From Zetaproteobacteria bacterium (lineage in GTDB: Bacteria; Pseudomonadota; Alphaproteobacteria; Micavibrionales; Micavibrionaceae), in the NCBI GenBank assembly GCA_002747015.1, contig NVXI01000012.1, positions 1 to 33,696 of the forward strand: 33,696 nt of DNA. The letters run 5' to 3'. Below, piece by piece: positions 7,463-16,190 of the stretch; position 1 is the first letter of the stretch; each line of letters begins with the position of its first letter. The translations under genes were made by a program, and so were the position numbers. The notes below the pieces were generated by a model that was not told where the DNA came from, did no database searches, and saw nothing but the letters and a program-made list of their open reading frames with translations.

Positions 7463-7733
7463 GAAGGTTCCTTTTTAAGTCTTTATACATATTCACATAA
7501 TTTCAACTTTAATCAAAATAATTTAGGGAGGGCGATATGATCAAGCTATTATTAATAGTAGTTGGATGGTAGTTTGTCCTAATATTGCTAGAAATATATC
7601 TAGAACACTAAAAAACATTTGAAATCAATGGACTTAAGCTAGAAAAATGGCGGAAACTGAGGGCGTCTAATCTGTCAGGCCTAATATTTTTACTGTTTTA
7701 TATCAGTGCTTTATGTGTTTTTCTGTTTTGTGT
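7463..7733. other. Non-coding stretch with a candidate attachment half-site
   Basis: A SD-like GGGAGGG precedes an ATG at 7538 that opens only an 11-codon frame, perhaps a gene stub. The stretch also holds the tRNA-end-like repeat at 7646-7663. Nothing else coding is visible. Confidence 0.35.
7646..7663. repeat. Partial copy of the tRNA-Ser 3' end (candidate att site)
   Basis: AATGGCGGAAACTGAGGG matches the tRNA-Ser end at 8666-8683 at 17 of 18 bases, including the CCA complement, discriminator and most of the T-stem side of the acceptor. Integrating elements that use tRNA 3' ends leave exactly such duplications. The two copies bracket 1,002 bp. No integrase gene is present. Confidence 0.5.
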
Positions 7734-7781
7734 GTCTGACAAAAGGTCTGCCAAAACGTCTGACAATAGGTCTGACAAATT
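7734..7781. repeat. Four tandem 12-bp repeats (GTCTGACAAnAG)
   Basis: The units start at 7734, 7746, 7758 and 7770: GTCTGACAAAAG, GTCTGCCAAAAC, GTCTGACAATAG and GTCTGACAAATT. The period is exactly 12 with no spacers. Three related units lie at 8551-8586. The pattern looks like a protein-binding array, for example iterons or operators. Confidence 0.75.
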
Positions 7782-7877
7782 ATGTAATAGTCCACCAAAA
7801 TATCCGTCAAAACTATTGATACATTATTAGAAAGAATTATTTGTGAGTTACTACTTTGATGTAAAGTGTAGGGGGTG

Positions 7878-8381
7878 TTAATCATCACCGGATTTTACAA
7901 ACTTAGAACCTTTTTTTATTGGACCCCTATCTGGAAAAACCTTTGGCGACGATGATAAGTTGGAATAACCTTTAATGATAATACAATCATCACTAATTTC
8001 TATCGGTAACTCGCCCAACTCCTGCAACATACCAAATACTCTTTTACCCTCTTCTTTAGAAAAATTATTTTGGTAATAGTAATTATCTTTATTCAGAAAT
8101 GGGATCCTTATTTCATATATTTCGTCATAATATACTGGCCCGCCAGAGCCCCAAAGACCAGCATCTCTAATGTGATCCTTTGCTATATCTTCTTTATGTG
8201 GCAAAATTGAATTAAAAAAACGTCTACAATCATTTGTATAGGATACCAGCACTCTATTTATCTCTGTATCTGGAGGGGATAGAACACTTAAAATTTTTCG
8301 CCACTTGATATTGTTCAATAAGGCACATTTCTGTCTACCCATATTATTAAGTCTTCTACGTGTGCGTTCCTTATGATCCAT
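7878..8381 (-). CDS. Hypothetical protein of the tRNA-bounded segment
   Basis: A 167-residue basic protein with no motif I recognise. The N-terminus is Arg/Lys rich (KERTRRRLNNMGRQK). The middle contains NRVLVSYTNDCRRFFN, GLWGSGGPVYYDEIYEIRIP and an acidic ending followed by a Lys/Gly-rich tail. No signal or membrane segment is visible. The start is the ATG at 8381 with GAGAGGAA 6 nt upstream, a good site, which supports a real gene. It is the only gene between the two tRNA-end repeats and is flanked on both sides by 12-bp repeat arrays, so it may encode the protein that binds them. That is inference only. Confidence 0.6.
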   Translation of the reverse strand: MDHKERTRRRLNNMGRQKCALLNNIKWRKILSVLSPPDTEINRVLVSYTNDCRRFFNSILPHKEDIAKDHIRDAGLWGSGGPVYYDEIYEIRIPFLNKDNYYYQNNFSKEEGKRVFGMLQELGELPIEISDDCIIIKGYSNLSSSPKVFPDRGPIKKGSKFVKSGDD

Positions 8382-8550
8382 AGTAATTTCCTCTCATAAC
8401 TTTATTAACATATTTGAGTGGCTAGTAAAATTGTCTTCTCCATGAATTACAGAAATTAACATTACCGGGCGCACAAATGAACGCCTGCTTATGACCGTTA
8501 GATAGGTTTTGATTGGAAAAGTGAAATTTCATCTATTAGAACTTAAATGT

Positions 8551-8586
8551 GTCTGACAAAATGTAGTACAAAGTGTCTGACAATCC
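8551..8586. repeat. Second array of the 12-bp repeat
   Basis: Three consecutive 12-bp units: GTCTGACAAAAT, a degenerate GTAGTACAAAGT and GTCTGACAATCC. They keep the phase and orientation of the array at 7734-7781. It lies 170 bp upstream of the start of the 167-residue gene. Confidence 0.65.
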
Positions 8587-8665
8587 GTCACTATTTTTGT
8601 AAATTTTCTGGCCTAAGGGTAAAAATCGTTTAAAAACAACGTGTTGCGGTAGGGATATATACCTG

Positions 8666-8683
8666 AATGGCGGAGACTGAGGG
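8666..8683. repeat. tRNA-end copy of the candidate att repeat
   Basis: AATGGCGGAGACTGAGGG comprises the 3' end of the tRNA-Ser gene plus two flanking bases. Its near-copy is at 7646-7663 (one mismatch, G to A). The arrangement fits attR/attL of an integrated element. Confidence 0.5.
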
Positions 8684-8760
8684 ATTCGAACCCTCGATAG
8701 AGCTATAAACCCTATACACCCTTAGCAGGGGCGCGCCTTCAGCCACTCGGCCAAGTCTCC
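8668..8760 (-). tRNA. tRNA-Ser (anticodon GCT)
   Basis: The minus strand reads GGAGACT at the 5' end and AGTCTCC-G-CCA at the 3' end, a 7-bp acceptor stem with an encoded CCA. The anticodon loop CTGCTAA carries GCT (complement of 8724-8726), decoding AGC/AGU serine codons. The long variable arm expected of tRNA-Ser and the GGTTCGAATCC T-loop are present. Its 3' end appears duplicated at 7646-7663, indicating use as an integration target. Confidence 0.96.
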
Positions 8761-8838
8761 TAATTATTTCAGTCATTGTTAGTAGGCGATTATACGTTGA
8801 TTGTAAAGGGATTTAGGCGGAAAAACTCTAGAATTTTA

Positions 8839-9057
8839 TTAATCCAGATAATTATTATCTTTCAACTTTTTATGTGTTCCTAAGTCCGCCTTTGCGACCA
8901 AGCCGAAGGCCGCTAAAACAATCAAAATTCCTAACGTTATAAGAACTTTAAAGAAAATATCCCATGCTAACAGGCTTGTCCATAACTGCACGATACAGAG
9001 TAAAGCACCGCCGCAAACCATGACTATAATTGCTTTGAGTAACGTTTGATGTTGCAT
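8839..9057 (-). CDS. Small two-TM membrane protein
   Basis: A 72-residue protein with two hydrophobic segments, about 8-26 and 32-55, and a charged C-terminus (KADLGTHKKLKDNN). The short loop around W31 suggests a helical hairpin in the inner membrane. No family is recognised. Its ATG overlaps the stop of the DUF4177 gene (TAATG), so it is probably translationally coupled and is the last gene of the gat operon. The protein may work with the DUF4177 product. Confidence 0.7.
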   Translation of the reverse strand: MQHQTLLKAIIVMVCGGALLCIVQLWTSLLAWDIFFKVLITLGILIVLAAFGLVAKADLGTHKKLKDNNYLD

Positions 9058-9278
9058 TACTCCACCTTTTCTTTCTTCATGACAACAAGAAAGGCCTCGC
9101 GGCTAAAGAATAGTAGCATACGTCGTATTTCACGTTCCATTGTTACGACCTCCCAGCCTTCTGCACCATTTTTATTGAGGAACTCGGAAAATTTTATAGG
9201 GTCAACTTTTGATCCACCAAGGAATAGAGAGCCGAGCATGCTTTCACGATAGATTGCAACTTTGTATTCGAATTTCAT
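9057..9278 (-). CDS. DUF4177-like small protein
   Basis: A 73-residue protein with the DUF4177 layout: MKFEYKVA at the start, a helix in the middle and LNKNGAEGWEVVTM, followed by a beta-hairpin ending LVVMKKEK. The family is cytosolic and of unknown function. The ATG overlaps the gatB stop (TAATG), and the stop overlaps the next ATG in the same way, so gatB, this gene and the small membrane protein form a coupled run. The family call is fairly safe from the GAEGWE motif. Confidence 0.75.
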   Translation of the reverse strand: MKFEYKVAIYRESMLGSLFLGGSKVDPIKFSEFLNKNGAEGWEVVTMEREIRRMLLFFSREAFLVVMKKEKVE

Positions 9279-10729
9279 TAGCTTAGCCTTTCTTTTAAGA
9301 GTTTGTTTACAGCAGCAGGATTGGCTTTACCTTGGGATTTTTTCATCACTTGTCCAACGAAGAAACCAAAAAGTTTGTCTTTCCCGCCCTTGTAGGCGGC
9401 TACATTGTCAGGGTTTTCTGCGATGACTTCATCAATGATGGCTTCGATTGCACCTGTATCTGTTACTTGTTTCAGGCCTTTTTCATCAACGATGGCGGCG
9501 GCATTTTTGCCACTGGTAAACATTTCGGCGAAGACATCTTTTGCGATCTTACCAGAAATCGTATCATCCGATATTAGAGAAATTAATTCGCCAAGTTTCT
9601 CCGCAGAGATAGGACTTTGATCTAGTGACATATTGTTTTTATTCAAAATTCCAAGCAGTTCATTAATAACCCAGTTTGCAGCAAGTTTTGCATCCCTGCC
9701 TTGTGCAACAGTTTCGTAGTAGTCCGCCCGAGCACGCTCAGATATCAGAACGCTGGCATCATACCTGCTGAGAGAAAAATCATTTATGAAACGGTTTTTC
9801 TTTTGATCTGGCAGTTCAGGTAATGTTTGTTTGATTTCATCGACCCAGCTTTGCTCAAACGTAAGGGGGAGTAGATCAGGATCTGGGAAATAGCGGTAAT
9901 CATGCGCATCTTCTTTTGAACGCATAGAGCGGGTCTCCAGTTTAACAGGATCCCATAGGCGCGTTTCTTGAACGACTGTTTTCCCATCTTCGATACGGTC
10001 CACTTGCCTACGTGCCTCAAATTCGATGCATTGTTGTACGGCCTTTAAAGAGTTAACATTTTTTATTTCTGCACGTGTGCCAAGCTCATCACCGGGTTTA
10101 CGAACGGAAATGTTAACATCTGCGCGCATTGAACCTTCGTCCATGTTTCCATCGCAAGTTTCTAGATAGCGTAGGATCATGCGGATTTTTGAAAGGTAGG
10201 CTGTCGCCTCTTCTGGGCCACTTATGTCCGGTTCAGAGACTATTTCCATTAAGGCGCATCCAGAACGGTTCAGATCTACATATGTTTTCTTTGGGTGTTG
10301 ATCATGTACGGATTTTCCTGCGTCTTGTTCAAGGTGCAGGCGTGTTATGCCGATGTTTTTTACACTACCATCAGGCAGGTCGATTTCAATCTCGCCTTTG
10401 CCAACGATAGGGTCTTCAAATTGAGAAATTTGATAGCCTTGGGGTAAGTCAGGGTAAAAGTAATTTTTGCGAGCAAAGACAGAGTATGTATTTACTTTTG
10501 AATTCAAGCCTAATCCTGTGCGTACAGCCTGCTCGACACATTTCTCATTTAAAACGGGAAGCATACCAGGCATCGCCGCGTCAACCAGAGATACTTGTGT
10601 ATTTGGTGCTGCGCCGAATTTTGTGGATGCGCCAGAAAAAAGTTTTGATTCCACACTAATTTGCGCGTGAATTTCCATCCCAATAACGATTTCCCAATCG
10701 CCAGTTTCACCTTTTACCATTTGAGCCAT
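9278..10729 (-). CDS. gatB: Aspartyl/glutamyl-tRNA amidotransferase subunit B
   Basis: A 483-residue protein of normal family length. It shows GMEIHAQI near the start, [19 protein letters not shown], the conserved block [22 protein letters not shown] and the C-terminal YqeY-like tail domain ending NKLLKERLS. GatB is the kinase-like subunit of GatCAB that activates Glu-tRNA(Gln) or Asp-tRNA(Asn) and transfers ammonia delivered from GatA. The ATG at 10729 has AGGA 8 nt upstream. It lies third in the operon, separated from gatA by the exported 8-Cys gene, which is unusual. Asn/Gln charging by the indirect route is therefore likely in this organism. Confidence 0.97.
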   Translation of the reverse strand: MAQMVKGETGDWEIVIGMEIHAQISVESKLFSGASTKFGAAPNTQVSLVDAAMPGMLPVLNEKCVEQAVRTGLGLNSKVNTYSVFARKNYFYPDLPQGYQISQFEDPIVGKGEIEIDLPDGSVKNIGITRLHLEQDAGKSVHDQHPKKTYVDLNRSGCALMEIVSEPDISGPEEATAYLSKIRMILRYLETCDGNMDEGSMRADVNISVRKPGDELGTRAEIKNVNSLKAVQQCIEFEARRQVDRIEDGKTVVQETRLWDPVKLETRSMRSKEDAHDYRYFPDPDLLPLTFEQSWVDEIKQTLPELPDQKKNRFINDFSLSRYDASVLISERARADYYETVAQGRDAKLAANWVINELLGILNKNNMSLDQSPISAEKLGELISLISDDTISGKIAKDVFAEMFTSGKNAAAIVDEKGLKQVTDTGAIEAIIDEVIAENPDNVAAYKGGKDKLFGFFVGQVMKKSQGKANPAAVNKLLKERLS

Positions 10730-10756
10730 GTTTGTTTCCTAAAATTATATTCTGGT

Positions 10757-11422
10757 TTAATTTTCTTTATTATATAAAAACTCGAAGCGACATTGTTGTA
10801 TATAATGATCGTGCTGAGCGCGATAATTTGTTTCCATGAAAAAATCTTCTAGAGGATTCATTGTCATCGGGTCATTGTGCGTGGCTCTCATAATAATATC
10901 TGTAGCACTTTGATCAAAATAACTTTTAAAGTTGTTTACGACGCACTTGCAAAGAGTTTTTTTCCCAACAACAATATCATCAAGTTTTCGTGAGACATAA
11001 CAGTCGTATTTTACTTTTTTTTCTATTACGTGCTTCATACATGGAGCATAAGCATAGGCGAGAGATTTTCCGCGAGCATCTTTGCCTTTTCGTGTGTTTT
11101 TGTCTAGATCTTTAAATTCTTGAACACTTAAAAGTTCTGACATTTCAGCAGCATTGCACCCACATAATATTTTGGTTTCTTCTTCATCAAAGGCTAGGTT
11201 CTTTTTACTTGTGCAAATTTTATAATAATGGTTTGCCATTATCGCGGAGGTTAAAGGTTTTCCATCATTGCCGTAGTCTTTAGGTTGGTTGAGAATATCT
11301 CCTAAGGATTTTACATCTGCATTTTTTTTCTCTTGTGCAAAAGCCGTAGGAGGAAATGTTGCCAAGCCAAAAAATATTATTAGCATTAATGCTAGAATAT
11401 TGAAATTTTGTTTGTAAATCAT
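10757..11422 (-). CDS. Secreted eight-cysteine protein (member 1), coupled to gatA
   Basis: A 221-residue protein with a clear signal peptide (hydrophobic 9-23, cleavage probably after AFA at 27-29). The mature part carries eight cysteines: C70, C87-G-C89, C128, C141, C158-K-C160 and C211. The order and the 13- and 17-residue steps C128-C141 and C141-C158 match the two proteins at 29774-30229 and 30259-30903, though the rest of the sequence differs. An even number of Cys suggests four disulfides in the periplasm; two CxC pairs could also hold a metal. The ATG overlaps the gatA stop (ATGA). The function is unknown, and the position inside the gat operon is unexplained. Confidence 0.75.
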   Translation of the reverse strand: MIYKQNFNILALMLIIFFGLATFPPTAFAQEKKNADVKSLGDILNQPKDYGNDGKPLTSAIMANHYYKICTSKKNLAFDEEETKILCGCNAAEMSELLSVQEFKDLDKNTRKGKDARGKSLAYAYAPCMKHVIEKKVKYDCYVSRKLDDIVVGKKTLCKCVVNNFKSYFDQSATDIIMRATHNDPMTMNPLEDFFMETNYRAQHDHYIQQCRFEFLYNKEN

Positions 11423-12903
11423 GTGCTGACCTTTTTCACTGTCTGTGGAACATCAGTGAATTGTGCCAGATTTTCGACTACACCTGCAACTTTAAATACT
11501 GTTTCCTCATCCCAAGGGCGGCCAATCACTTGTAATCCTAATGGTAACCCCTGTGAATCCACGCCAGAGGGTATAGAAATCGCAGGTAATCCGGCCAGAG
11601 AGGCAGGTACGGTAAAGACATCATTCAGGTACATTTTGATGGGGTCATCCTCATTCTCACCTATAGCGAATGCGGCGGATGGAGCAGTTGGTGTCAGTAA
11701 CGCATCACATTTTTCAAACACACTGAGGAAGTCCTGAGATATCAGGCGGCGTACTTTTTGCGCTTTGATATAATAAGCATCATAATATCCTGAAGACAGG
11801 GCGTAAGTGCCAATCATGATCCGGCGTTTTACTTCATCACCAAAGCCTTCTGCGCGGGTGATTTCGTACATGTCGGTTAAATCTTCTTCATTGGCGCGAT
11901 GGCCGTAGCGTACACCATCATAACGCGCGAGGTTTGAAGATGCTTCTGCGGGGGCAATAACATAATATGTAGCCAGCGCATAATGTGTGTGGGGAAGGCT
12001 GACTTCTATTGTCGTTGCGCCGGCGCTTTCTATCCATTCAATACCACGTTGCCACAGGGCAGATATTTCTTCGGGCATGCCATCGACACGATATTCCTTT
12101 GGAATACCAATAACTTTTCCTTTGATGTCGCCCGTTAGAGCGGCAACAAAGTCAGGGACGGCTTTGTTTGCGGAGGTGCTATCTTTGGGATCGTGACCGG
12201 AAATAGAGCTAAGGAGCAGAGCATTGTCTTCTACGCTGCGCGCGAATGTCCCTGCTTGATCAAGTGAAGATGCAAATGCAATGGTTCCCCAACGTGAGCA
12301 GCGCCCATATGTAGGTTTCATACCTGTGATACCACAAAATGATGCAGGTTGGCGGATTGAACCACCTGTATCTGTACCAGTTGCGCCTAGACAAATACGT
12401 GCGGCAACGGCGGCGGCTGAACCGCCAGAAGAACCACCGGGGGTTAAGTCTGAATCATCGCCTTTACGTTTCCATGGGCTTATAACATTGCCGTAATAAC
12501 TGGTTGTGTTTGATGATCCCATTGCGAATTCATCAAGGTTCGTTTTGCCTAGCATAACAATACCATCATCAAATAGCTTTTGCGTTACAGTGGATTCGTA
12601 TTGTGGGGTAAAACCCTTTAAAATTCGGCTGCCAGCAGTTGTTTGTGTGCCGTTGGTGCAAAATAAATCTTTTATGGCGATTGGAATGCCATCCAGAGCC
12701 CCAGCATTACCGGATGCGCGGCGTTTATCAGATTCTTCAGCTTGCTTGAGCGCGATTTCTGGTGTTTTAGTTATAAATGCATTTAAAGTATTTTGTTCTG
12801 CTATCGCATCAATGTGCGCTTGCGTTAGCTCAACGGCTGTAAAGTCTTTGTTTTTAAGGCCTGTTAGTGCGGTTGCAATTGTAAGGTCTGTTAGTTTTGT
12901 CAT
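11419..12903 (-). CDS. gatA: Aspartyl/glutamyl-tRNA amidotransferase subunit A
   Basis: A 494-residue amidase-signature enzyme. The Ser-cisSer-Lys triad is visible: Lys78 in IPIAIKDLF, Ser158 in PGGSSGGS and Ser182 in [11 protein letters not shown]. It hydrolyses glutamine to ammonia for GatB, in complex with GatC. The ATG at 12903 follows the gatC stop by five bases. The gene ends in an ATGA overlap with the secreted 8-Cys gene. Length and motifs are normal for the family; nothing suggests decay. Confidence 0.97.
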   Translation of the reverse strand: MTKLTDLTIATALTGLKNKDFTAVELTQAHIDAIAEQNTLNAFITKTPEIALKQAEESDKRRASGNAGALDGIPIAIKDLFCTNGTQTTAGSRILKGFTPQYESTVTQKLFDDGIVMLGKTNLDEFAMGSSNTTSYYGNVISPWKRKGDDSDLTPGGSSGGSAAAVAARICLGATGTDTGGSIRQPASFCGITGMKPTYGRCSRWGTIAFASSLDQAGTFARSVEDNALLLSSISGHDPKDSTSANKAVPDFVAALTGDIKGKVIGIPKEYRVDGMPEEISALWQRGIEWIESAGATTIEVSLPHTHYALATYYVIAPAEASSNLARYDGVRYGHRANEEDLTDMYEITRAEGFGDEVKRRIMIGTYALSSGYYDAYYIKAQKVRRLISQDFLSVFEKCDALLTPTAPSAAFAIGENEDDPIKMYLNDVFTVPASLAGLPAISIPSGVDSQGLPLGLQVIGRPWDEETVFKVAGVVENLAQFTDVPQTVKKVST

Positions 12904-12908
12904 TATCT

Positions 12909-13196
12909 TTACTCCACCACTTTCGGAACAACGAAATATCCTTGTATTTCTTCAGGCGTATTTTTTAGTATTTTATCTGCGCAATCACCGTCATTTACTA
13001 CGTCAACGCGAAGTTCTGGCGTGATATCAACAACATTTGCCAATGGCTCAACATTATCTGTGTCAACTTCTGCCAATTGCTCGACGAACCCAATTATTTT
13101 TGATAATTGCGGCATCATATGTTCAAGTTCTTCATCATTCATTCTAATGCGCGCGAGCGAAGCAACTTTTTTTACGCTTTCCTTATCCAGAGACAT
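12909..13196 (-). CDS. gatC: Aspartyl/glutamyl-tRNA amidotransferase subunit C
   Basis: A 95-residue protein of normal length. It begins [17 protein letters not shown], has the conserved [20 protein letters not shown] block, and ends YFVVPKVVE, the GatC tail that threads between GatA and GatB. The ATG at 13196 has AAGG 7 nt upstream. It is the first gene of the gat operon and divergent from ruvX, so the operon promoter should lie in 13197-13290. Confidence 0.95.
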   Translation of the reverse strand: MSLDKESVKKVASLARIRMNDEELEHMMPQLSKIIGFVEQLAEVDTDNVEPLANVVDITPELRVDVVNDGDCADKILKNTPEEIQGYFVVPKVVE

Positions 13197-13290
13197 TCAT
13201 TGGCCTTTTTGAAAATTGATGTTTATAACACTTGGACTTTTATCATTGCCCAGTGTAGCGTGCAAGACTTATATAAGGTTAATATTGATT

Positions 13291-13782
13291 ATGGATTTAC
13301 TGCAAAAAAATTATAGTGACTGTCCAGTTGGTGTTGTTCTTATGGGGCTAGATCTTGGGTCTAAAACGATTGGTGTTTCCATTTCTGATAGTTCGCAGAG
13401 TATTGCTTTTCCATTGCGTACACTTAAGAGGACAAAATTTTCTAGAGACCTTAAAAGTATAGAGGATATTATTCGTGAATATAATGTTGGTGGCTATATT
13501 TTTGGTTATCCGTTGAATATGGACGATAGTGCAGGACCGAGGTGCCAGTCGGTGCGTGATTTTGGGTTGGAGTTTACGGCACAAATATCCGATGATTTGA
13601 AAGATAAATCGATGTGGATCGGGTTATGGGATGAGAGGTTATCTACCAACGTTGTGAAAGACTTTGTGGATAAATCTGTGAATATATCGAAGAGACGGGC
13701 AAAGGATACGGGGCTTATCGACAAGCTTGCTGCACAACATATCTTGCAAGGCGCATTAGATTTTCTAAGTCATCGTCGTTAG
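13291..13782 (+). CDS. ruvX: RuvX/YqgF family putative pre-16S rRNA nuclease
   Basis: A 163-residue RNase H-fold protein. It has GLDLGSKTIGVSISD with the first catalytic Asp, FGYPLNMDDSAG, then WDERLST with the conserved Glu and KLAAQHILQGALDFL with the final Asp four residues before it. YqgF proteins process the 5' end of 16S rRNA and were earlier thought to be Holliday junction resolvases. I place the start at ATG 13291 because upstream codons read as a hydrophobic stretch foreign to the family and the TTG at 13216 has no SD. It diverges from gatC and converges on the metalloprotease gene. Confidence 0.92.
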   Translation: MDLLQKNYSDCPVGVVLMGLDLGSKTIGVSISDSSQSIAFPLRTLKRTKFSRDLKSIEDIIREYNVGGYIFGYPLNMDDSAGPRCQSVRDFGLEFTAQISDDLKDKSMWIGLWDERLSTNVVKDFVDKSVNISKRRAKDTGLIDKLAAQHILQGALDFLSHRR

Positions 13783-13789
13783 GTGGGTA

Positions 13790-14473
13790 TTACTTATTTT
13801 TACCGTAACGCATAAGTTCGTTTCCATGGTTTTGCATCCAATATTTACCCTCAACAAAATTACAAGATAGCTCACGACAGAGCGTCCAGAAATTTTTGCT
13901 GTGATCCATATGAATGAGATGCGCAACCTCATGAGCGACAACGTAGTCTATTGCATCATAGGGGGCAAAGATTAAACGCCATGAGAATGATAAGCTTCCA
14001 TCTTGAGAGCAGCTACCCCAACGACTTTTGGTGTCGCGGACTGTGACGGATGATATGGTTTTTTGAATGATTTCTGATTTTTCAGAAGCTATATCCGCAA
14101 GGCCAGCGCGCGCAAGTTTTTTGAGGTGTGTTGTTATACGGTTGGTTGGATCATCTTGGTAGGTTTTGATCTTTAACATATCGTCATATTGCTTCAATGT
14201 TGTGCGTTTTATTTCGGTGTCATGGTGAATATCAAGTGTGACGGTATCTCCAAAAATAGGTAGGGTAGCATTATGTGTGAATGGAATAGCAGGGGCGAGG
14301 TTTTGAAGTGTTTCAATTACCCATTCTTCGTGTTCCTGTGCGAAAGAATATGCTTTTTTTAGGGACATGCGTTGCGGGATGATGAGATTAACTATGCGCT
14401 CAACTGGATCGAGGCGCAGGGCGACACGTTTGGCGCGCTTGCTGCGTCTTATGGTAACCAGATTCTCAATCAT
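13790..14473 (-). CDS. YgjP-like (DUF45) zinc metallopeptidase
   Basis: A 227-residue protein with the M48-type zinc site HEVAHLIHMDHSKNFW (HExxH plus downstream His-x-x-x-F/W) and the preceding TKSRWGSCS motif diagnostic of DUF45/YgjP. The N-terminus is a beta domain (RRSKRAKRVALRLDP). The substrate is unknown for the family. Its start codon overlaps the phaZ stop (ATGA), so it is co-translated as the second gene after phaZ. It is cytosolic, with no signal. Confidence 0.9.
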   Translation of the reverse strand: MIENLVTIRRSKRAKRVALRLDPVERIVNLIIPQRMSLKKAYSFAQEHEEWVIETLQNLAPAIPFTHNATLPIFGDTVTLDIHHDTEIKRTTLKQYDDMLKIKTYQDDPTNRITTHLKKLARAGLADIASEKSEIIQKTISSVTVRDTKSRWGSCSQDGSLSFSWRLIFAPYDAIDYVVAHEVAHLIHMDHSKNFWTLCRELSCNFVEGKYWMQNHGNELMRYGKNK

Positions 14474-16038
14474 GACTTGGCGGGTGATTTTTTGGACTTG
14501 CTTGTTTGTTTCCTCTTTTTTGTGACTTTTTTACTTTTAGTCGTTGCCTTATCCTGAATTTCATTCACTGAACGTTCTTGTTTCTTTGTTGGTGGTACAA
14601 GTTTTTTCTTGTTTTGTGCTTGTGATGTTTTCTTTGCGAGCGGCTTTGTCTTTGATACAATTTTTGTATCTTTATAATTTTGTGGCTGATGTTCTTTAAG
14701 CCAGCGACGCACAGCAACAATACCATGTTTATCATGATCAAAACGATCGGGCATGGTTGCGGGGCTATTCTCTAAATCTTTGGCAGGAACAGGGTCTTTT
14801 CCTGTATCAAAATTTCTAATAAATGTACGGATTCTAGGCATAATATGTTCGCGCCAACGTCCACCGTTGAAGATACCGTAATGCCCACACTCTAATTGGA
14901 AATGATGAAATTGTTTGCGCTGTGCTAATGAATAGCAAAGATTATGTGCGGCAGTTGTTTGACCGCGCGCGGAGATGTCATCAAGTTCTCCTTCAATTGT
15001 GAGAAGGGCTGTATGGTTTATATCTTGTGGGCGAACATCTATCAGCTTATCCGTATGAGGATCACGCCATTTCATTTCCCCGCGTGGTAAAGAATGCTTT
15101 TGGAAAACTTCTGCAACGGTTTGTAAGTAAAATTCGGAAGGAATATCCATAACAGAGAGGTATTCATTATAGAATTTTTTGTGTTTTTCACTAGAATCGT
15201 CGTCACCTTCAATGAGGTGTTGATAGAATTTTACGTGGGAATCTATGTGTGTATCCAGATTCATAGACATAAAGCCTGATAATTGTAGGAAACCAGGGTA
15301 AACGCGTCTTTGTCCTCCGGGATAATGAAAGGGGACATTGTAGAGAACGGAATTTTCAAACCATTTAAGAGGTCGGGTTTCTGCCAATTCAGTCACTTCG
15401 GTTTTGGAAACGCGTGTATCAATTGGGCCGCCCATAAGGGTCATTGTCATGGGTTGGTTGGGGTCATTTTCCGATGCCATCAAGGAGATTGCCGCCAGTA
15501 CGGGAACAGCTGGCTGGCACACAGCTAAAACATGTGTGTTTGGGCCGAGTAAACTCATAAATTCACGTAAATAAGTTACGTAATCATCAAAGTTGAATGA
15601 ACCTTCTGACATTGGTACTTGGCGTGCGTCTTCCCAGTCTGTTATGTAGACATCGTGGTGGGGTAGAAGTGCCTCGACTGTACCGCGTAGCAATGTGGCA
15701 TAATGACCTGACATTGGTGCAACGATTAGGATTTTCGGGTCGTTTCTTTTCGTGTCTCTTTTGAAATTAAGTAGGGTTCCAAAGGGTTTTTCGGCAATGA
15801 TTTCTTCTTTTATAGAAACTTTTTTTCCATCAATGACTGTGTGCTTTAACCCGAATTCAGGGCGTTCAAAGCGTCTAGTCATGCGCTCTATCATCGTCGC
15901 GTTCGCGAGAATCATCCGTCCAAATTGTGTTTTGGAAAGGGGGTTTTGCGGATTTCCCATTATTGTACGTGTAAAACTGGCTTGCATGCGCAAAGGCATC
16001 ATAAGTGCGTGTTTTAGTTCATGAAGTTGATAGAGCAT
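14470..16038 (-). CDS. phaZ: Intracellular polyhydroxyalkanoate depolymerase with Lys-rich tail
   Basis: A 522-residue protein. Residues 1 to about 425 match intracellular PHB depolymerases: an N-terminal MLYQLHELKHALMMPLR, APMSGHYATLLRGT, YITDWEDAR, and the nucleophile Cys174 in HVLAVCQPAVPVLA, where the lipase box Ser is replaced by Cys as in this family. LTIEGELDDIS with the acid and ECGHYGIFNG with the base His follow. It mobilises stored PHB granules. The last ~95 residues are an added tail, rich in Lys, Ser, Thr and Gln with almost no hydrophobics (PLAKKTSQAQNKKK, KKVTKKRKQTSKSKK). The tail resembles the basic repeats of granule proteins that bind DNA. Start ATG 16038; CDS upstream is divergent. 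Confidence 0.93.
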   Translation of the reverse strand: MLYQLHELKHALMMPLRMQASFTRTIMGNPQNPLSKTQFGRMILANATMIERMTRRFERPEFGLKHTVIDGKKVSIKEEIIAEKPFGTLLNFKRDTKRNDPKILIVAPMSGHYATLLRGTVEALLPHHDVYITDWEDARQVPMSEGSFNFDDYVTYLREFMSLLGPNTHVLAVCQPAVPVLAAISLMASENDPNQPMTMTLMGGPIDTRVSKTEVTELAETRPLKWFENSVLYNVPFHYPGGQRRVYPGFLQLSGFMSMNLDTHIDSHVKFYQHLIEGDDDSSEKHKKFYNEYLSVMDIPSEFYLQTVAEVFQKHSLPRGEMKWRDPHTDKLIDVRPQDINHTALLTIEGELDDISARGQTTAAHNLCYSLAQRKQFHHFQLECGHYGIFNGGRWREHIMPRIRTFIRNFDTGKDPVPAKDLENSPATMPDRFDHDKHGIVAVRRWLKEHQPQNYKDTKIVSKTKPLAKKTSQAQNKKKLVPPTKKQERSVNEIQDKATTKSKKVTKKRKQTSKSKKSPAKS

Positions 16039-16190
16039 CCTGATCCTCTTGGGGTGTTTTTAGTCTATGGATAGTGTATATAATGTATGTGCATTTGAAC
16101 TGTTATTTTGCAGTGCACAATTTTAGTATACTATGTTGTTATATTATATACAACAATGCATACGTTTGTTATGAGGGGAGTTTGTTGTTA

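Noticed and set aside
7734..7781. CRISPR array
   Set aside because: Units are 12 bp, contiguous and without spacers, and no cas gene is present.
7703..7888. A 61-codon minus-strand frame containing repeated Cys-Gln-Thr units
   Set aside because: The four-residue periodicity is just the 12-bp DNA repeats translated; there is no SD and it overlaps the next gene's end. I treat it as non-coding.
9332..12496. Several plus-strand frames opposite gatB and gatA
   Set aside because: They are antisense shadows of well-conserved genes, with no start signals.
16074..16190. N-terminal extension of the CobD-like protein
   Set aside because: The extra 39 codons lack SD and similarity, and a strong SD precedes the internal ATG at 16191.
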